From positions 1-9,288 of the forward strand of contig DGFH01000142.1 in NCBI GenBank assembly GCA_002391565.1: a stretch of DNA of 9,288 nucleotides, in the 5' to 3' direction. This DNA is from Anaerolineales bacterium UBA3905. Lineage in GTDB: Bacteria; Chloroflexota; Anaerolineae; Caldilineales; Caldilineaceae. The translations under genes were made by a program, and so were the position numbers. The notes under the pieces are model-generated. The model was not told the origin of the DNA. It worked only from the letters and a program-made list of their open reading frames with translations, and did not search any database. Below are positions 1 to 8,852 of the stretch, one piece after another. How positions within the stretch are numbered: the first letter of the stretch is position 1; each line of letters opens with the position of its first letter.

Positions 1-15
1 AGATGTGTATAAGAG
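1..15. other. Residual Tn5/Nextera mosaic-end adapter sequence
   Basis: The first 15 bases are identical to the outer 15 bases of the 19-bp Tn5 mosaic end as used in Nextera libraries (AGATGTGTATAAGAG, normally followed by ACAG). The match starts exactly at base 1 and ends where the sequence turns into ordinary coding DNA. A chance match at this fixed place is very unlikely. This is most likely a library artefact and not native sequence, so the last four codons of the gene that runs into it are not genuine. The final ACAG of the mosaic end is absent, so only part of the adapter survived assembly. Confidence 0.85.
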
Positions 16-283
16 CGTTGCGTGGGTCAACCAGCCCGCCCACAAGCGGAATGCCCGCCCGCAATAACAGATACTCTGCAAACCTGGCTTGTCGAGCGTT
101 CACATGGAAACTGCGCTCCCAGTCGGCGCCGTTGCGCTTCACGGTGCGCCCGTAGGCGTGAATGCGGTAGCGGCGCAAGATGGACTCAAAGACAATGCCC
201 GGCGTGTTCATCACGGTAAACCGATGCAACCGTCCGTGCTTGGCTGTACCGATGGCAAAGTCAATCATGCTCAAGATGTCCAT
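1..283 (-). CDS. Hypothetical protein, partial (3' end beyond window)
   Basis: This open frame runs from ATG at 283 leftwards off the window edge, giving 94 codons with no stop. The last four (LIHI) come from adapter sequence, so about 90 residues are real. A purine-rich Shine-Dalgarno (GGAAGGGGGG, 288-297) lies just upstream and supports this start. The start overlaps the end of the preceding gene by 23 nt, which suggests translational coupling. The protein is basic and soluble, with no signal peptide or membrane segment. A middle part reads RRYRIHAYGRTV and a later part reads QARFAEYLLLRAGIPL, a mix of basic strand and hydrophobic helix that looks like a compact folded domain. I do not recognise the family. 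Its position in a small-gene cluster behind an integrase suggests a phage or plasmid accessory protein, but no function can be assigned. Confidence 0.7.
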   Translation of the reverse strand, partial: MDILSMIDFAIGTAKHGRLHRFTVMNTPGIVFESILRRYRIHAYGRTVKRNGADWERSFHVNARQARFAEYLLLRAGIPLVGGLVDPRNALIHI

Positions 284-542
284 CACGCCCCCCTTCCATC
301 TTGGTTAGCGACTCCCATTGCGCACCGCCCTTCCGCTCGGACAGCAGCGCCCGCAATCGGGCGATCTGTGCCGCGCAAGCTGCCAGCGCCGCTTGGTCAT
401 CGTCGGGCGTTGATGCTGGCGATACTTCGATCTGTAGGTGCACCAGGTACCCGCCGAACACGTGCACGGTGTCCAGATGGTTGTCGAGATGCTCGGATAG
501 GTCTTGTATCGCGTGGAGTTCCAACAGATAGACGGCGCTCAT
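261..542 (-). CDS. Small hypothetical protein, 93 aa, element module
   Basis: This is a 93-residue frame beginning MSAVYLLELHAIQDL. Its ATG overlaps the stop of the gene before it in an ATGA arrangement (539-542), and its end overlaps the next gene by 23 nt. Such interlocked genes are usually translated as a coupled set. There is only a weak GGTGA-type ribosome site upstream, which fits coupling. The N-terminal half alternates hydrophobic and acidic residues. Residues about 49-71 form an Ala/Leu/Arg-rich heptad-like helix (QAALAACAAQIARLRALLSER) that could be a short coiled coil. The C-terminus is charged. There is no membrane segment or known motif. The two antisense frames across this stretch have no ribosome site or neighbour logic. 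The function is unknown. Confidence 0.65.
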   Translation of the reverse strand: MSAVYLLELHAIQDLSEHLDNHLDTVHVFGGYLVHLQIEVSPASTPDDDQAALAACAAQIARLRALLSERKGGAQWESLTKMEGGRDGHLEHD

Positions 543-784
543 TCGTCACCGCCCGCCGTGTAGGTTCGGCCTGATGCAATCAGTAGTTGCATCTCCCCAA
601 TCTTCTGTTGCAGAGAGACCAACGTCAACCCGGCTTGCACCAGGTCAAGCGTTGCTTGCTGCTTTTGCTCGCGCCGATGGCTTTCCGCCGCCGCCTTGAA
701 TTGCTGCGACAGATCGATCACCAATGCTTGCGCATCTTCGATCAACCACCTGTGTGCAGTTGCGCCTACTTTCTTTCTGGTCAT
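539..784 (-). CDS. Small hypothetical helical protein, 81 aa, element module
   Basis: I place the start at ATG 784 (MTRKKVGATA). A Shine-Dalgarno AAAGGA (794-799) lies 9 nt upstream, and it falls inside the coding part if an in-frame GTG at 802 is used instead. The 81-residue product has a basic N-terminus. The stretch from about residue 13 to 71 is strongly helical and rich in Gln, Ala and Leu (LSQQFKAAAESHRREQKQQ, then LVSLQQKIGEMQLL), which suggests a coiled coil and oligomerisation. It is the first gene of the three-gene module after the integrase, and its stop codon overlaps the next start. There is no enzyme motif. It could be a small structural or DNA-associated element protein, but the sequence does not decide this. 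Confidence 0.65.
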   Translation of the reverse strand: MTRKKVGATAHRWLIEDAQALVIDLSQQFKAAAESHRREQKQQATLDLVQAGLTLVSLQQKIGEMQLLIASGRTYTAGGDE

Positions 785-822
785 TGTGTGTAGTCCTTTC
801 ACACTGATAAAATTTGATTGCG

Positions 823-877
823 CCTGTCCTGGTAGTCCTCTGTGCCGCGTAGAGCCGCTGCACAGTCCCAGGACGGG
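823..877 (-). repeat. Long imperfect inverted repeat (hairpin) just after the integrase stop
   Basis: The arms at 823-832 and 868-877 pair over 10 bp with one G-T wobble (CCTGTCCTGG with CCAGGACGGG). After an asymmetric internal loop (7 nt at 833-839 against 2 nt at 866-867), 840-845 pairs with 860-865 (CTGTGC with GCACAG). After one mismatch, 847-849 pairs with 856-858, which closes a six-base loop. On the minus strand the structure starts 6 nt beyond the integrase stop and ends 38 nt before the next start codon. There is no U-run right after it (a TTTT comes about 10 nt later), so it is not a textbook terminator. It could be a weak terminator, an RNA processing or stability element, or a recombination-related site. 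Confidence 0.6.
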
Positions 878-883
878 CGTTTG

Positions 884-1768
884 TCACGTCAGAAGGTGGT
901 CAACCATGCCGTGGCGCGCGTGCGCCGCTGCCAGCGCCGCGTCATCCCGCGAGATGTAATGCTTCAGCAGGTCAATCGTGCTGTGTCCGGCAATGTCCGC
1001 GACCGCGTAAACGTCCATCCCATCGCGCAGCATGAAGGTCAGCGCCGTGCGCCGGTACTTGTGCGCGCCGGCTGGATAGACCTTTGCCCGCTTCCCAATG
1101 CGTTTCAGCGTCGTGCGTAGCCCTTGCCGGGTCAGTTCCCCACCCTGCGCAGTGCGCCAGATGGCATCTTGGGGAGTGAGCGTCAACCCTGCCAGGTAAT
1201 CAGCCAGCGCCCGCCGTGCGTGCTGTCCAAGATAGACCGTGCGCTCGGTGCGGGTCTTGGTCGTCTCATGGCGGATTCTGACGGCGCCATCGGTCAGATT
1301 CACGTCACCGACGCGCAGCGCGGCAAACTCCCCAACCCGGCAACCCGTATCGAGTAAGCACAAGATGATCGCCTTGTCGCGCGGTGTGGCCGCCGCCGCC
1401 AACAGCGCCAGCACTTCGTCTTTGGTGAAGATGTCCGGGTGCGACTTGCCCATCTTGGGCATTCGCACGCGCCGCATAGGGGCATCGGCAACGGTCAACC
1501 CTTCGGCAATGCAGAAGTTCAACCAGGCGCGCAGCACATGCCCAGCCGTGCGAATGCTTGCCGGTTTCATCTCGCGCGCCTGTAGGTGGGTGATATAGGC
1601 GCGTATGGCGTGGGTGTCTACCTGGTCAAGCTCTGCGATCTCCAGGGTCTCGCAAAACTGGGTGAAGGTTTCGATCTGGCGCCGATAGACAAGCAGCGTT
1701 GCAGGTCGCAAACCGCGTGCCCGGCAATCCAGGATGAAGGTCTCAAAAGCACTTCGCAGCGTCGTCAT
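884..1768 (-). CDS. Tyrosine recombinase / phage-type integrase
   Basis: This enzyme would cut and rejoin DNA at attachment sites through a 3'-phosphotyrosine link, driving integration or excision of its element. From ATG 1768 it is 294 residues (an in-frame TTG at 1780 would add four), the usual size for XerC/D-like and short phage integrases. The N-terminal SAM-like core-binding domain covers about residues 2-95 and the catalytic domain about 110-285. All catalytic residues are visible, numbered from ATG 1768: Arg144 in DTGCRVGEF, Lys171 in TTKTRTERT, His236 and Arg239 in AHKYRRTAL, His262 in AGHSTIDLL and the Tyr271 nucleophile in KHYISRD. The gene therefore looks intact. It is read away from the adjacent tRNA gene, only 45 bp off, and no strong Shine-Dalgarno precedes the ATG. 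It is not the housekeeping Xer with confidence, because its neighbours are small element-type genes. Confidence 0.93.
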   Translation of the reverse strand: MTTLRSAFETFILDCRARGLRPATLLVYRRQIETFTQFCETLEIAELDQVDTHAIRAYITHLQAREMKPASIRTAGHVLRAWLNFCIAEGLTVADAPMRRVRMPKMGKSHPDIFTKDEVLALLAAAATPRDKAIILCLLDTGCRVGEFAALRVGDVNLTDGAVRIRHETTKTRTERTVYLGQHARRALADYLAGLTLTPQDAIWRTAQGGELTRQGLRTTLKRIGKRAKVYPAGAHKYRRTALTFMLRDGMDVYAVADIAGHSTIDLLKHYISRDDAALAAAHARHGMVDHLLT

Positions 1769-1813
1769 GGTATGCACCAATCATCTTGTGCACACCATTC
1801 CAAACAGCCTTGC

Positions 1814-2213
<400 letters not shown>

Positions 2214-3164
2214 GTGTTCGAGCTGGTTTTTTTGGGGACATCGGCTTCGGCGCCGTCGGTGCAACGGGGACTTTCCTCGGCGCTGGTGATGGCGAATGAG
2301 CAGCGTTTCATGATCGACTGCGGTGAAGGCACACAGCGCCAACTGCTGCGCACCGGGCTGGGTTTCCGCCGGCTGGACAAAATTCTGCTCACGCACGGCC
2401 ATCTCGACCATATCCTGGGGCTGGGTGGGCTGGCCTCCACATTGGGGCGCTGGGAGGCGCTGGAAGAACTCAACATCTACGGCGGCGCTATGACGTTGGC
2501 GCGCGTCCATATGCTGATGGAAGTTGTTTTCGGGCCGGGACAGATCCCCAATTCCGGCGTGACGCTTAATCTGCTCGAACCGGGCGTGATCTTCGAGGAC
2601 AAACACTTCACTCTGACTGCCGTACCGGTGCAGCATCGTGGGCCGGATTGTTTCGCCTTTCTCTTCGAGGAAAAGGCGCGGCGTCCTTTCCTGGCGGAAC
2701 AGGCGGAGGCGCTGGGCATCCCACATGGGCCGGTGCGCCGCGACCTGGCGCAAGGGCTGCCGGCGACGCTGGCGGACGGGCGCGTCATCGATCCAGAGCA
2801 GGTGCTGGGGCCGCCGCAACGCGGCGCCCGGCTCTTCTTTGTTGGCGACGTGAGTCACACTGGCGCGCTGCATCAACCCGCTGCAGACGCCGATCTGCTG
2901 GTGATCGAGGCGACCTACCTGGAGGCGGATAAGCAGCTTGCCAGACAGCACGGCCACATCACGGCGGCGGCGGCGGCGCGGCTGGCGCGCAACGCCGGTG
3001 TGCGTCAGCTGGTGTTGCATCATGTCAGCCGGCGTTACACCACCCAACAGGTGCTCGATGAGGCGCAGGCGATCTTCCCGGCGACGCTGGTTGCTGGCGA
3101 CCTGGATAGCTTCAGCGTGCACAAGGATAAGCCGGTCACAAGCCGTAATCTGCGTCAGCGTTAG
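2214..3164 (+). CDS. rnz: Ribonuclease Z (tRNA 3'-processing endonuclease)
   Basis: RNase Z is a zinc-dependent metallo-beta-lactamase-fold nuclease that cuts precursor tRNA just after the discriminator base, so that CCA can be added. The start is set at GTG 2214 (read as [22 protein letters not shown]). Family members begin at this point, and a purine-rich AAAGG (2198-2202) lies 11 nt upstream. The frame is open further left but without family similarity. The 316-residue length fits the 300-320 norm. Visible features are HGHLDH at 61-66 (metal ligands His61, His63, Asp65, His66), His141 in VPVQHRG, the exosite motif GIPHGP at 168-173, Asp212 in VGDVSH, His247 in GHITA and His270 in LHHVSRRY. 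All key metal ligands are present, so the enzyme should be active. A CCA-less tRNA lies about 330 bp upstream on the same strand, the type of substrate this enzyme handles. Confidence 0.95.
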   Translation: MFELVFLGTSASAPSVQRGLSSALVMANEQRFMIDCGEGTQRQLLRTGLGFRRLDKILLTHGHLDHILGLGGLASTLGRWEALEELNIYGGAMTLARVHMLMEVVFGPGQIPNSGVTLNLLEPGVIFEDKHFTLTAVPVQHRGPDCFAFLFEEKARRPFLAEQAEALGIPHGPVRRDLAQGLPATLADGRVIDPEQVLGPPQRGARLFFVGDVSHTGALHQPAADADLLVIEATYLEADKQLARQHGHITAAAAARLARNAGVRQLVLHHVSRRYTTQQVLDEAQAIFPATLVAGDLDSFSVHKDKPVTSRNLRQR

Positions 3165-3211
3165 AAAGCGTTGGAAGTGGGGGCGACCTTGACGCAGAGA
3201 CGGGGTGGTGT

Positions 3212-3234
3212 ATGGGGAGACGGTCTTTCCCCAT
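3212..3234 (+). promoter_or_regulatory. Hairpin immediately before the ribosome site of the membrane-protein gene
   Basis: ATGGGGA (3212-3218) pairs perfectly with TCCCCAT (3228-3234). A G-T and an A-T pair can extend this inward to a 9-bp stem with a five-base CGGTC loop. It ends one base before the Shine-Dalgarno AGGAGGTG (3236-3243) and lacks a U-run, so it is not an obvious terminator. It could protect the 5' end of a processed transcript, limit read-through from rnz or tune ribosome access. It lies 47 nt after the rnz stop. Confidence 0.5.
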
Positions 3235-3246
3235 CAGGAGGTGAAG

Positions 3247-4815
3247 ATGAACAATGCTGTTCTACGCCGCGTGGTCGTGCATGACCGCTATCAACTGGAA
3301 CTGAAGCTCGGCTATCCGTTGCAGAAGGGGCGCACAACGCGTTATCGTATCGAGACGTATCTCTTTGCGCCGCACTCGTTGGGCATTAACGCCACCAGTT
3401 ACCCACAACAAGAATTTTATCGCGATATTCAGCACTATGTGCGGATGAAAACACCGAGTTTTGAGTTGAACGAGGTGCTAAACAGCCCGCACTCGCCTTT
3501 GTTGCGCAGCGAGATGCTCTTGCAAATGCCGCGCCAGGCGTTGACGCCGACGGAAGAAGAAGCGCTGCGCGACAGTATGCGGATTCTACGCGCTGTGCTC
3601 AAGAGTGCAGCGCAAAATTATCTGGCGCCGTTGGCGAGCGCACCGTCGCCGATGACGCTGGCGACAGAACAAGAGTTCATCGAGCGGGTGGCGACGGCGA
3701 CCACTGTGTTGGATCAGGTTGTGCAGCGGTATCGTGCGCTCGCCGGGCCATTGATGGAGGCGCGCGCCAGCGATGAATTGTTGCGGGCGTTTCGGCTGAC
3801 CGACGAGTCGATCAGCATCTTGATCGAGGATTTGCTGCTGCGTGTGCATCAGCTTGCCCATGCCTGGCTGTCGCCGCCGCTGCTGGTGAGTTGGCAGGCA
3901 ACGCTGGTGACGCGTGTGCGCGCTGAGATCGACTATCGCACGGCGCAGGGATATCCCTCTGTGTTGCAGAAGGCGACACGCGAAAGCTATATGCGTCGCG
4001 TTTCAGCGTTGAAAAAGTTCACATCCAGTGTGCTCTGGCTGGCGACCAGCACACACCGCGAAGGGACAACATGGGAGCATGTGCTCTATGCCGGCGCCGC
4101 TGGCGTCTCGATGATCTTTGCCACGTTGGTGGCCTTTTATGCCCAGGCGGCCTATGGCGAGTTCACCATGCCGGTCTTTGTGGCGCTGGTCGTTGGCTAT
4201 ATGTTCAAGGATCGCATCAAAGAGTCGGGACGCACCTTTTCGTCGCGGCTGTTAAATCGTCATCTCTACGACTATCGCACCGTGATCGAGACGCAGGACG
4301 GGCGCCGGCAGTTGGGCACGGTGCGCGAGAAAGCGACCTACGTGCCACTCCGCAACGTGCCGGCGCCGGTGCTGGCGGCGCGCGGCGCCGGGCCCCACGA
4401 TGACCCTGCCTTTGCCGGCAATCTGGAAACGGTGCTGCTCTACGCCAAGCTCGTGACGTTGCGCAATGACGCTTTCGATTATCTGTCAAAAGATGGCGTC
4501 GAGGTCACGGCGATCAACGACATCATGCGCTTTGATGTGCGCCCCTTCTTGCGCAAGATGGACGAACCCTACGAGGAACGGCTAATGCTCAAGGGTGACA
4601 AGGTGCGCACGGTGCGCTGCCATCGCACCTATCACCTGAACCTGATTTCGGTCTTTGCCGACGAGACCGGCGCCATCACCTGTGAACGGACGCTGGTGGT
4701 GCTGGATCGCAAAGGCATTCAACGGATCGAGCAGTTTGACGCAATGGGGCGTCCGGCGCCAACAGGTGGGCGGCGGCTTTCGTTGCAATCGGCAGACTTT
4801 GTGGAGAATGAGTAG
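3247..4815 (+). CDS. Two-TM membrane protein of unknown function, 522 aa
   Basis: I do not recognise a named family. The start is ATG 3247 (MNNAVLRRVVVHDRYQLELK), chosen because a near-perfect Shine-Dalgarno AGGAGG (3236-3241) stands 5 nt before it; an in-frame GTG at 3205 lacks this. There is no signal peptide. Residues about 1-275 are soluble: a beta-rich start (RYRIETYLFAPHSLGIN, then FYRDIQHYVRMKTP) followed by a mostly helical part. Two hydrophobic segments follow at about 279-300 and 304-320, joined by a very short turn, which forms a membrane hairpin. Residues 321-522 are soluble again and rich in beta strands (about 450-500). Both large domains should therefore face the same side, probably the cytoplasm. 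The gene follows rnz by 82 bp on the same strand and may be read with it. There is no catalytic motif, and a sensor, scaffold or trafficking role would be a guess. Confidence 0.85.
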   Translation: MNNAVLRRVVVHDRYQLELKLGYPLQKGRTTRYRIETYLFAPHSLGINATSYPQQEFYRDIQHYVRMKTPSFELNEVLNSPHSPLLRSEMLLQMPRQALTPTEEEALRDSMRILRAVLKSAAQNYLAPLASAPSPMTLATEQEFIERVATATTVLDQVVQRYRALAGPLMEARASDELLRAFRLTDESISILIEDLLLRVHQLAHAWLSPPLLVSWQATLVTRVRAEIDYRTAQGYPSVLQKATRESYMRRVSALKKFTSSVLWLATSTHREGTTWEHVLYAGAAGVSMIFATLVAFYAQAAYGEFTMPVFVALVVGYMFKDRIKESGRTFSSRLLNRHLYDYRTVIETQDGRRQLGTVREKATYVPLRNVPAPVLAARGAGPHDDPAFAGNLETVLLYAKLVTLRNDAFDYLSKDGVEVTAINDIMRFDVRPFLRKMDEPYEERLMLKGDKVRTVRCHRTYHLNLISVFADETGAITCERTLVVLDRKGIQRIEQFDAMGRPAPTGGRRLSLQSADFVENE

Positions 4816-4875
4816 CGTCGTTTGCTTTTTCTCTTCACACCTCTGCGTCGTCGCGTCGAGAGCCCCTACATGAAT

Positions 4876-7446
<2,571 letters not shown>

Positions 7447-7469
7447 GAGTAGGAGACTCCATTCATTCT

Positions 7470-8084
7470 TCAGCTTTTCCCAACTAATTGTTCGTACACC
7501 AGATCCACCGCTAACGCTCGCCACTGCCCCCAACCACGCCGGTCGCCGATGAGGTTGCGCAACTCGGCGCTCACATCGAGCAACTGACCGGGCAGCACGG
7601 TGCGAAAGGCCGAAATCTCATTGTCGCGCACACAGACCGGCTCGGAAAAATCGGTGTGCAGGTAAAAAATGTAACTGGCGAAATGCGCCACCTCTTCGCG
7701 ATAGTGAAACTCGTAGGCGATGACCCCCAGGAAGCGCTCGATGGTCACCGGCAGGTTGGTCTCTTCGGCGACCTCGCGCAGCAGAGCCGCTTCAACTGTC
7801 TCTTCCCAGCCGACGCCGCCAGAGAGAATGCGATAGATGTGCGTCGGGTAGTGCGCCTTGGCGTGGAGCAAGATGCGCCCGGCCGGGTCGGCAATGGCAA
7901 AGACGACTTCGGCGCGACGATCGCTGTCGGTGCGCCAGCGATAGCGGCGGATGTACTCGTCCGCATGGAGCAGATGACCACGGCGCACTGGCTGACCGTA
8001 GCGGGCGGTTAACTCCTGGATTTCCGCCTCAGAAATCATGGGATACCGCGTACGAACGCCGTTCGAGGTCGGTGACGAGGTCAT
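7470..8084 (-). CDS. Nudix hydrolase, 204 aa
   Basis: Nudix enzymes cleave nucleoside diphosphates linked to another group X, using Mg2+. The Nudix box is clear at residues 89-111, [17 protein letters not shown] followed by AEETNL. It fits GX5EX7REUXEEXGU except that Asn replaces the last Gly; Arg103, Glu104, Glu107 and Glu108 are in place. The start is ATG 8084 ([15 protein letters not shown]), with AGGAG at 8095-8099, 10 nt upstream. A second ATG at 8039 has no ribosome site, and the open frame beyond 8084 only shadows the carbonic anhydrase gene. The N-terminal part ([40 protein letters not shown]) leads into the Nudix fold, and the C-terminal 60 residues are helical. It lies 67 nt after can and 23 nt before pheT and is probably co-transcribed with them. 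The substrate cannot be told: housekeeping pyrophosphohydrolase, NADH- or ADP-sugar-type activities are all possible. Confidence 0.9.
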   Translation of the reverse strand: MTSSPTSNGVRTRYPMISEAEIQELTARYGQPVRRGHLLHADEYIRRYRWRTDSDRRAEVVFAIADPAGRILLHAKAHYPTHIYRILSGGVGWEETVEAALLREVAEETNLPVTIERFLGVIAYEFHYREEVAHFASYIFYLHTDFSEPVCVRDNEISAFRTVLPGQLLDVSAELRNLIGDRRGWGQWRALAVDLVYEQLVGKS

Positions 8085-8151
8085 CGGTTGCGTACTCCTA
8101 ATCTGATGCTGAGGATGGTTGGATATAGACAGCAGTCTGTATGTAGCGTTG

Positions 8152-8805
8152 CTAGAGACGCGTCGCCACAGACTCGACCGCTGCCTGATAGACCGCCTGC
8201 ATCTGTTCGGCGCCAGCCACGACCATATGTGCATCCTGCAACAGGCCATCGGCGACGCTGTAAAGCCAGCCATGTACGGCCAGCGACTGCCCGCGCTCCC
8301 AGGCGCTCTGCACAATGGTTGTCTCACAGACGTTGCGCACCTGTTCGATCACGTTCAGTTCACAAAGACGATCCAGCCGCGCATGCTCATCGTCGATGCG
8401 CGCCAGCAAGTCCGCGTGCGTGCGCATGACATCCTGTATATGACGCAGCCAGTTATCGATCAGGCCGAGTTTGCGGTTGTGCAACGCCGCGTTGACGCCG
8501 CCGCAGCCGTAATGCCCGCAGACGATGATGTGCTCAACCTGCAGAACTTCGACTGCGTACTGGATCACGGCGAGACAGTTCAAGTCGGTGTGCACCACGA
8601 CATTGGCGACATTGCGATGCACAAAAATTTCCCCCGGCATTAAGCCGGTGATCTGCGTGGCGGGCACCCGGCTGTCGGCGCAGCCGATCCACAAATAGCG
8701 CGGCGCCTGTTGGTGGGTCAGTCGCTCGAAGAACGCAGGATCTTGCGCTACCATTTGCGCTGCCCACGCCCGGTTTTGTGCAAAAAGATGGCTGAGTAGT
8801 TCCAT
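8152..8805 (-). CDS. can: Beta-class carbonic anhydrase
   Basis: This is a zinc enzyme that interconverts CO2 and bicarbonate in the cytoplasm, supplying bicarbonate for carboxylases. From ATG 8805 (MELLSHLFAQNRAW) it is 217 residues, the size of E. coli Can, and as far as memory allows it aligns without gaps over its first 100 residues. AAGGA (8813-8817), 7 nt upstream, supports this start; an ATG at 8826 would add seven residues with a poorer site. Zinc ligands Cys42, His98 and Cys101 and the Asp44-Arg46 dyad are visible in GCADSRVP and CGHYGCGG. Trp39, Arg64 and Tyr83, residues at or near the bicarbonate-binding allosteric pocket of the type II E. coli/Haemophilus enzymes, are also kept, so pH- and bicarbonate-dependent regulation is likely. 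It is probably the first gene of a can-nudix-pheT transcript. Confidence 0.95.
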   Translation of the reverse strand: MELLSHLFAQNRAWAAQMVAQDPAFFERLTHQQAPRYLWIGCADSRVPATQITGLMPGEIFVHRNVANVVVHTDLNCLAVIQYAVEVLQVEHIIVCGHYGCGGVNAALHNRKLGLIDNWLRHIQDVMRTHADLLARIDDEHARLDRLCELNVIEQVRNVCETTIVQSAWERGQSLAVHGWLYSVADGLLQDAHMVVAGAEQMQAVYQAAVESVATRL

Positions 8806-8824
8806 GTTCACATCCTTATTTTTC

Positions 8825-8852
8825 ATCTATCACTCGTCATCTGTCACTCGTC
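8825..8852. repeat. Two tandem copies of a 14-bp repeat
   Basis: The units at 8825-8838 (ATCTATCACTCGTC) and 8839-8852 (ATCTGTCACTCGTC) differ at one base out of 14. They fill most of the 45-nt gap before can, and the second copy includes two bases of the stop codon of the upstream gene. The length is not a multiple of three and no symmetry is evident. A slippage-type expansion is the simplest reading, although a direct-repeat regulator site cannot be excluded. Confidence 0.75.

Larger units (their letters stand above)
1..1813 (-). mobile_element. Part of an integrated element (integrase plus small gene module)
   Basis: A tyrosine recombinase gene stands next to a tRNA gene and is followed on the same strand by three small overlapping genes with no recognisable housekeeping role. 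This arrangement is typical of the integrase end of a prophage, integrative plasmid or genomic island. Only one end is present. The left limit lies outside the window, and the right limit is placed at the tRNA by inference. No attachment-site duplication can be shown because the other end is missing. A stand-alone integrase remnant is the main alternative. Confidence 0.5.

Noticed and set aside
3191..4850. A 9-bp inverted pair GACGCAGAG (3191-3199) and CTCTGCGTC (4841-4849) flanking the membrane-protein gene
   Set aside because: It is short, with no matching flanking sequence, target duplication or transposase. It looks like a chance match or a degenerate copy of a common simple repeat.
4816..4875. 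Bidirectional terminator between the convergent genes
   Set aside because: There is a T-rich stretch (about 4820-4835), but I could not find a stable stem next to it.
7452..7460. Palindrome GGAGACTCC before pheT as an operator or a T-box part
   Set aside because: It is nine bases long, contains the ribosome site itself, and there is no room for a T-box leader in the 23-nt gap.
7447..7533. A 29-residue N-terminal extension of pheT overlapping the Nudix gene
   Set aside because: PheT proteins begin at the [12 protein letters not shown] point, and the extension has no family similarity.
8085..8327. An 81-residue N-terminal extension of the Nudix frame
   Set aside because: It only reads the carbonic anhydrase gene out of frame, and the start at 8084 has a good Shine-Dalgarno.
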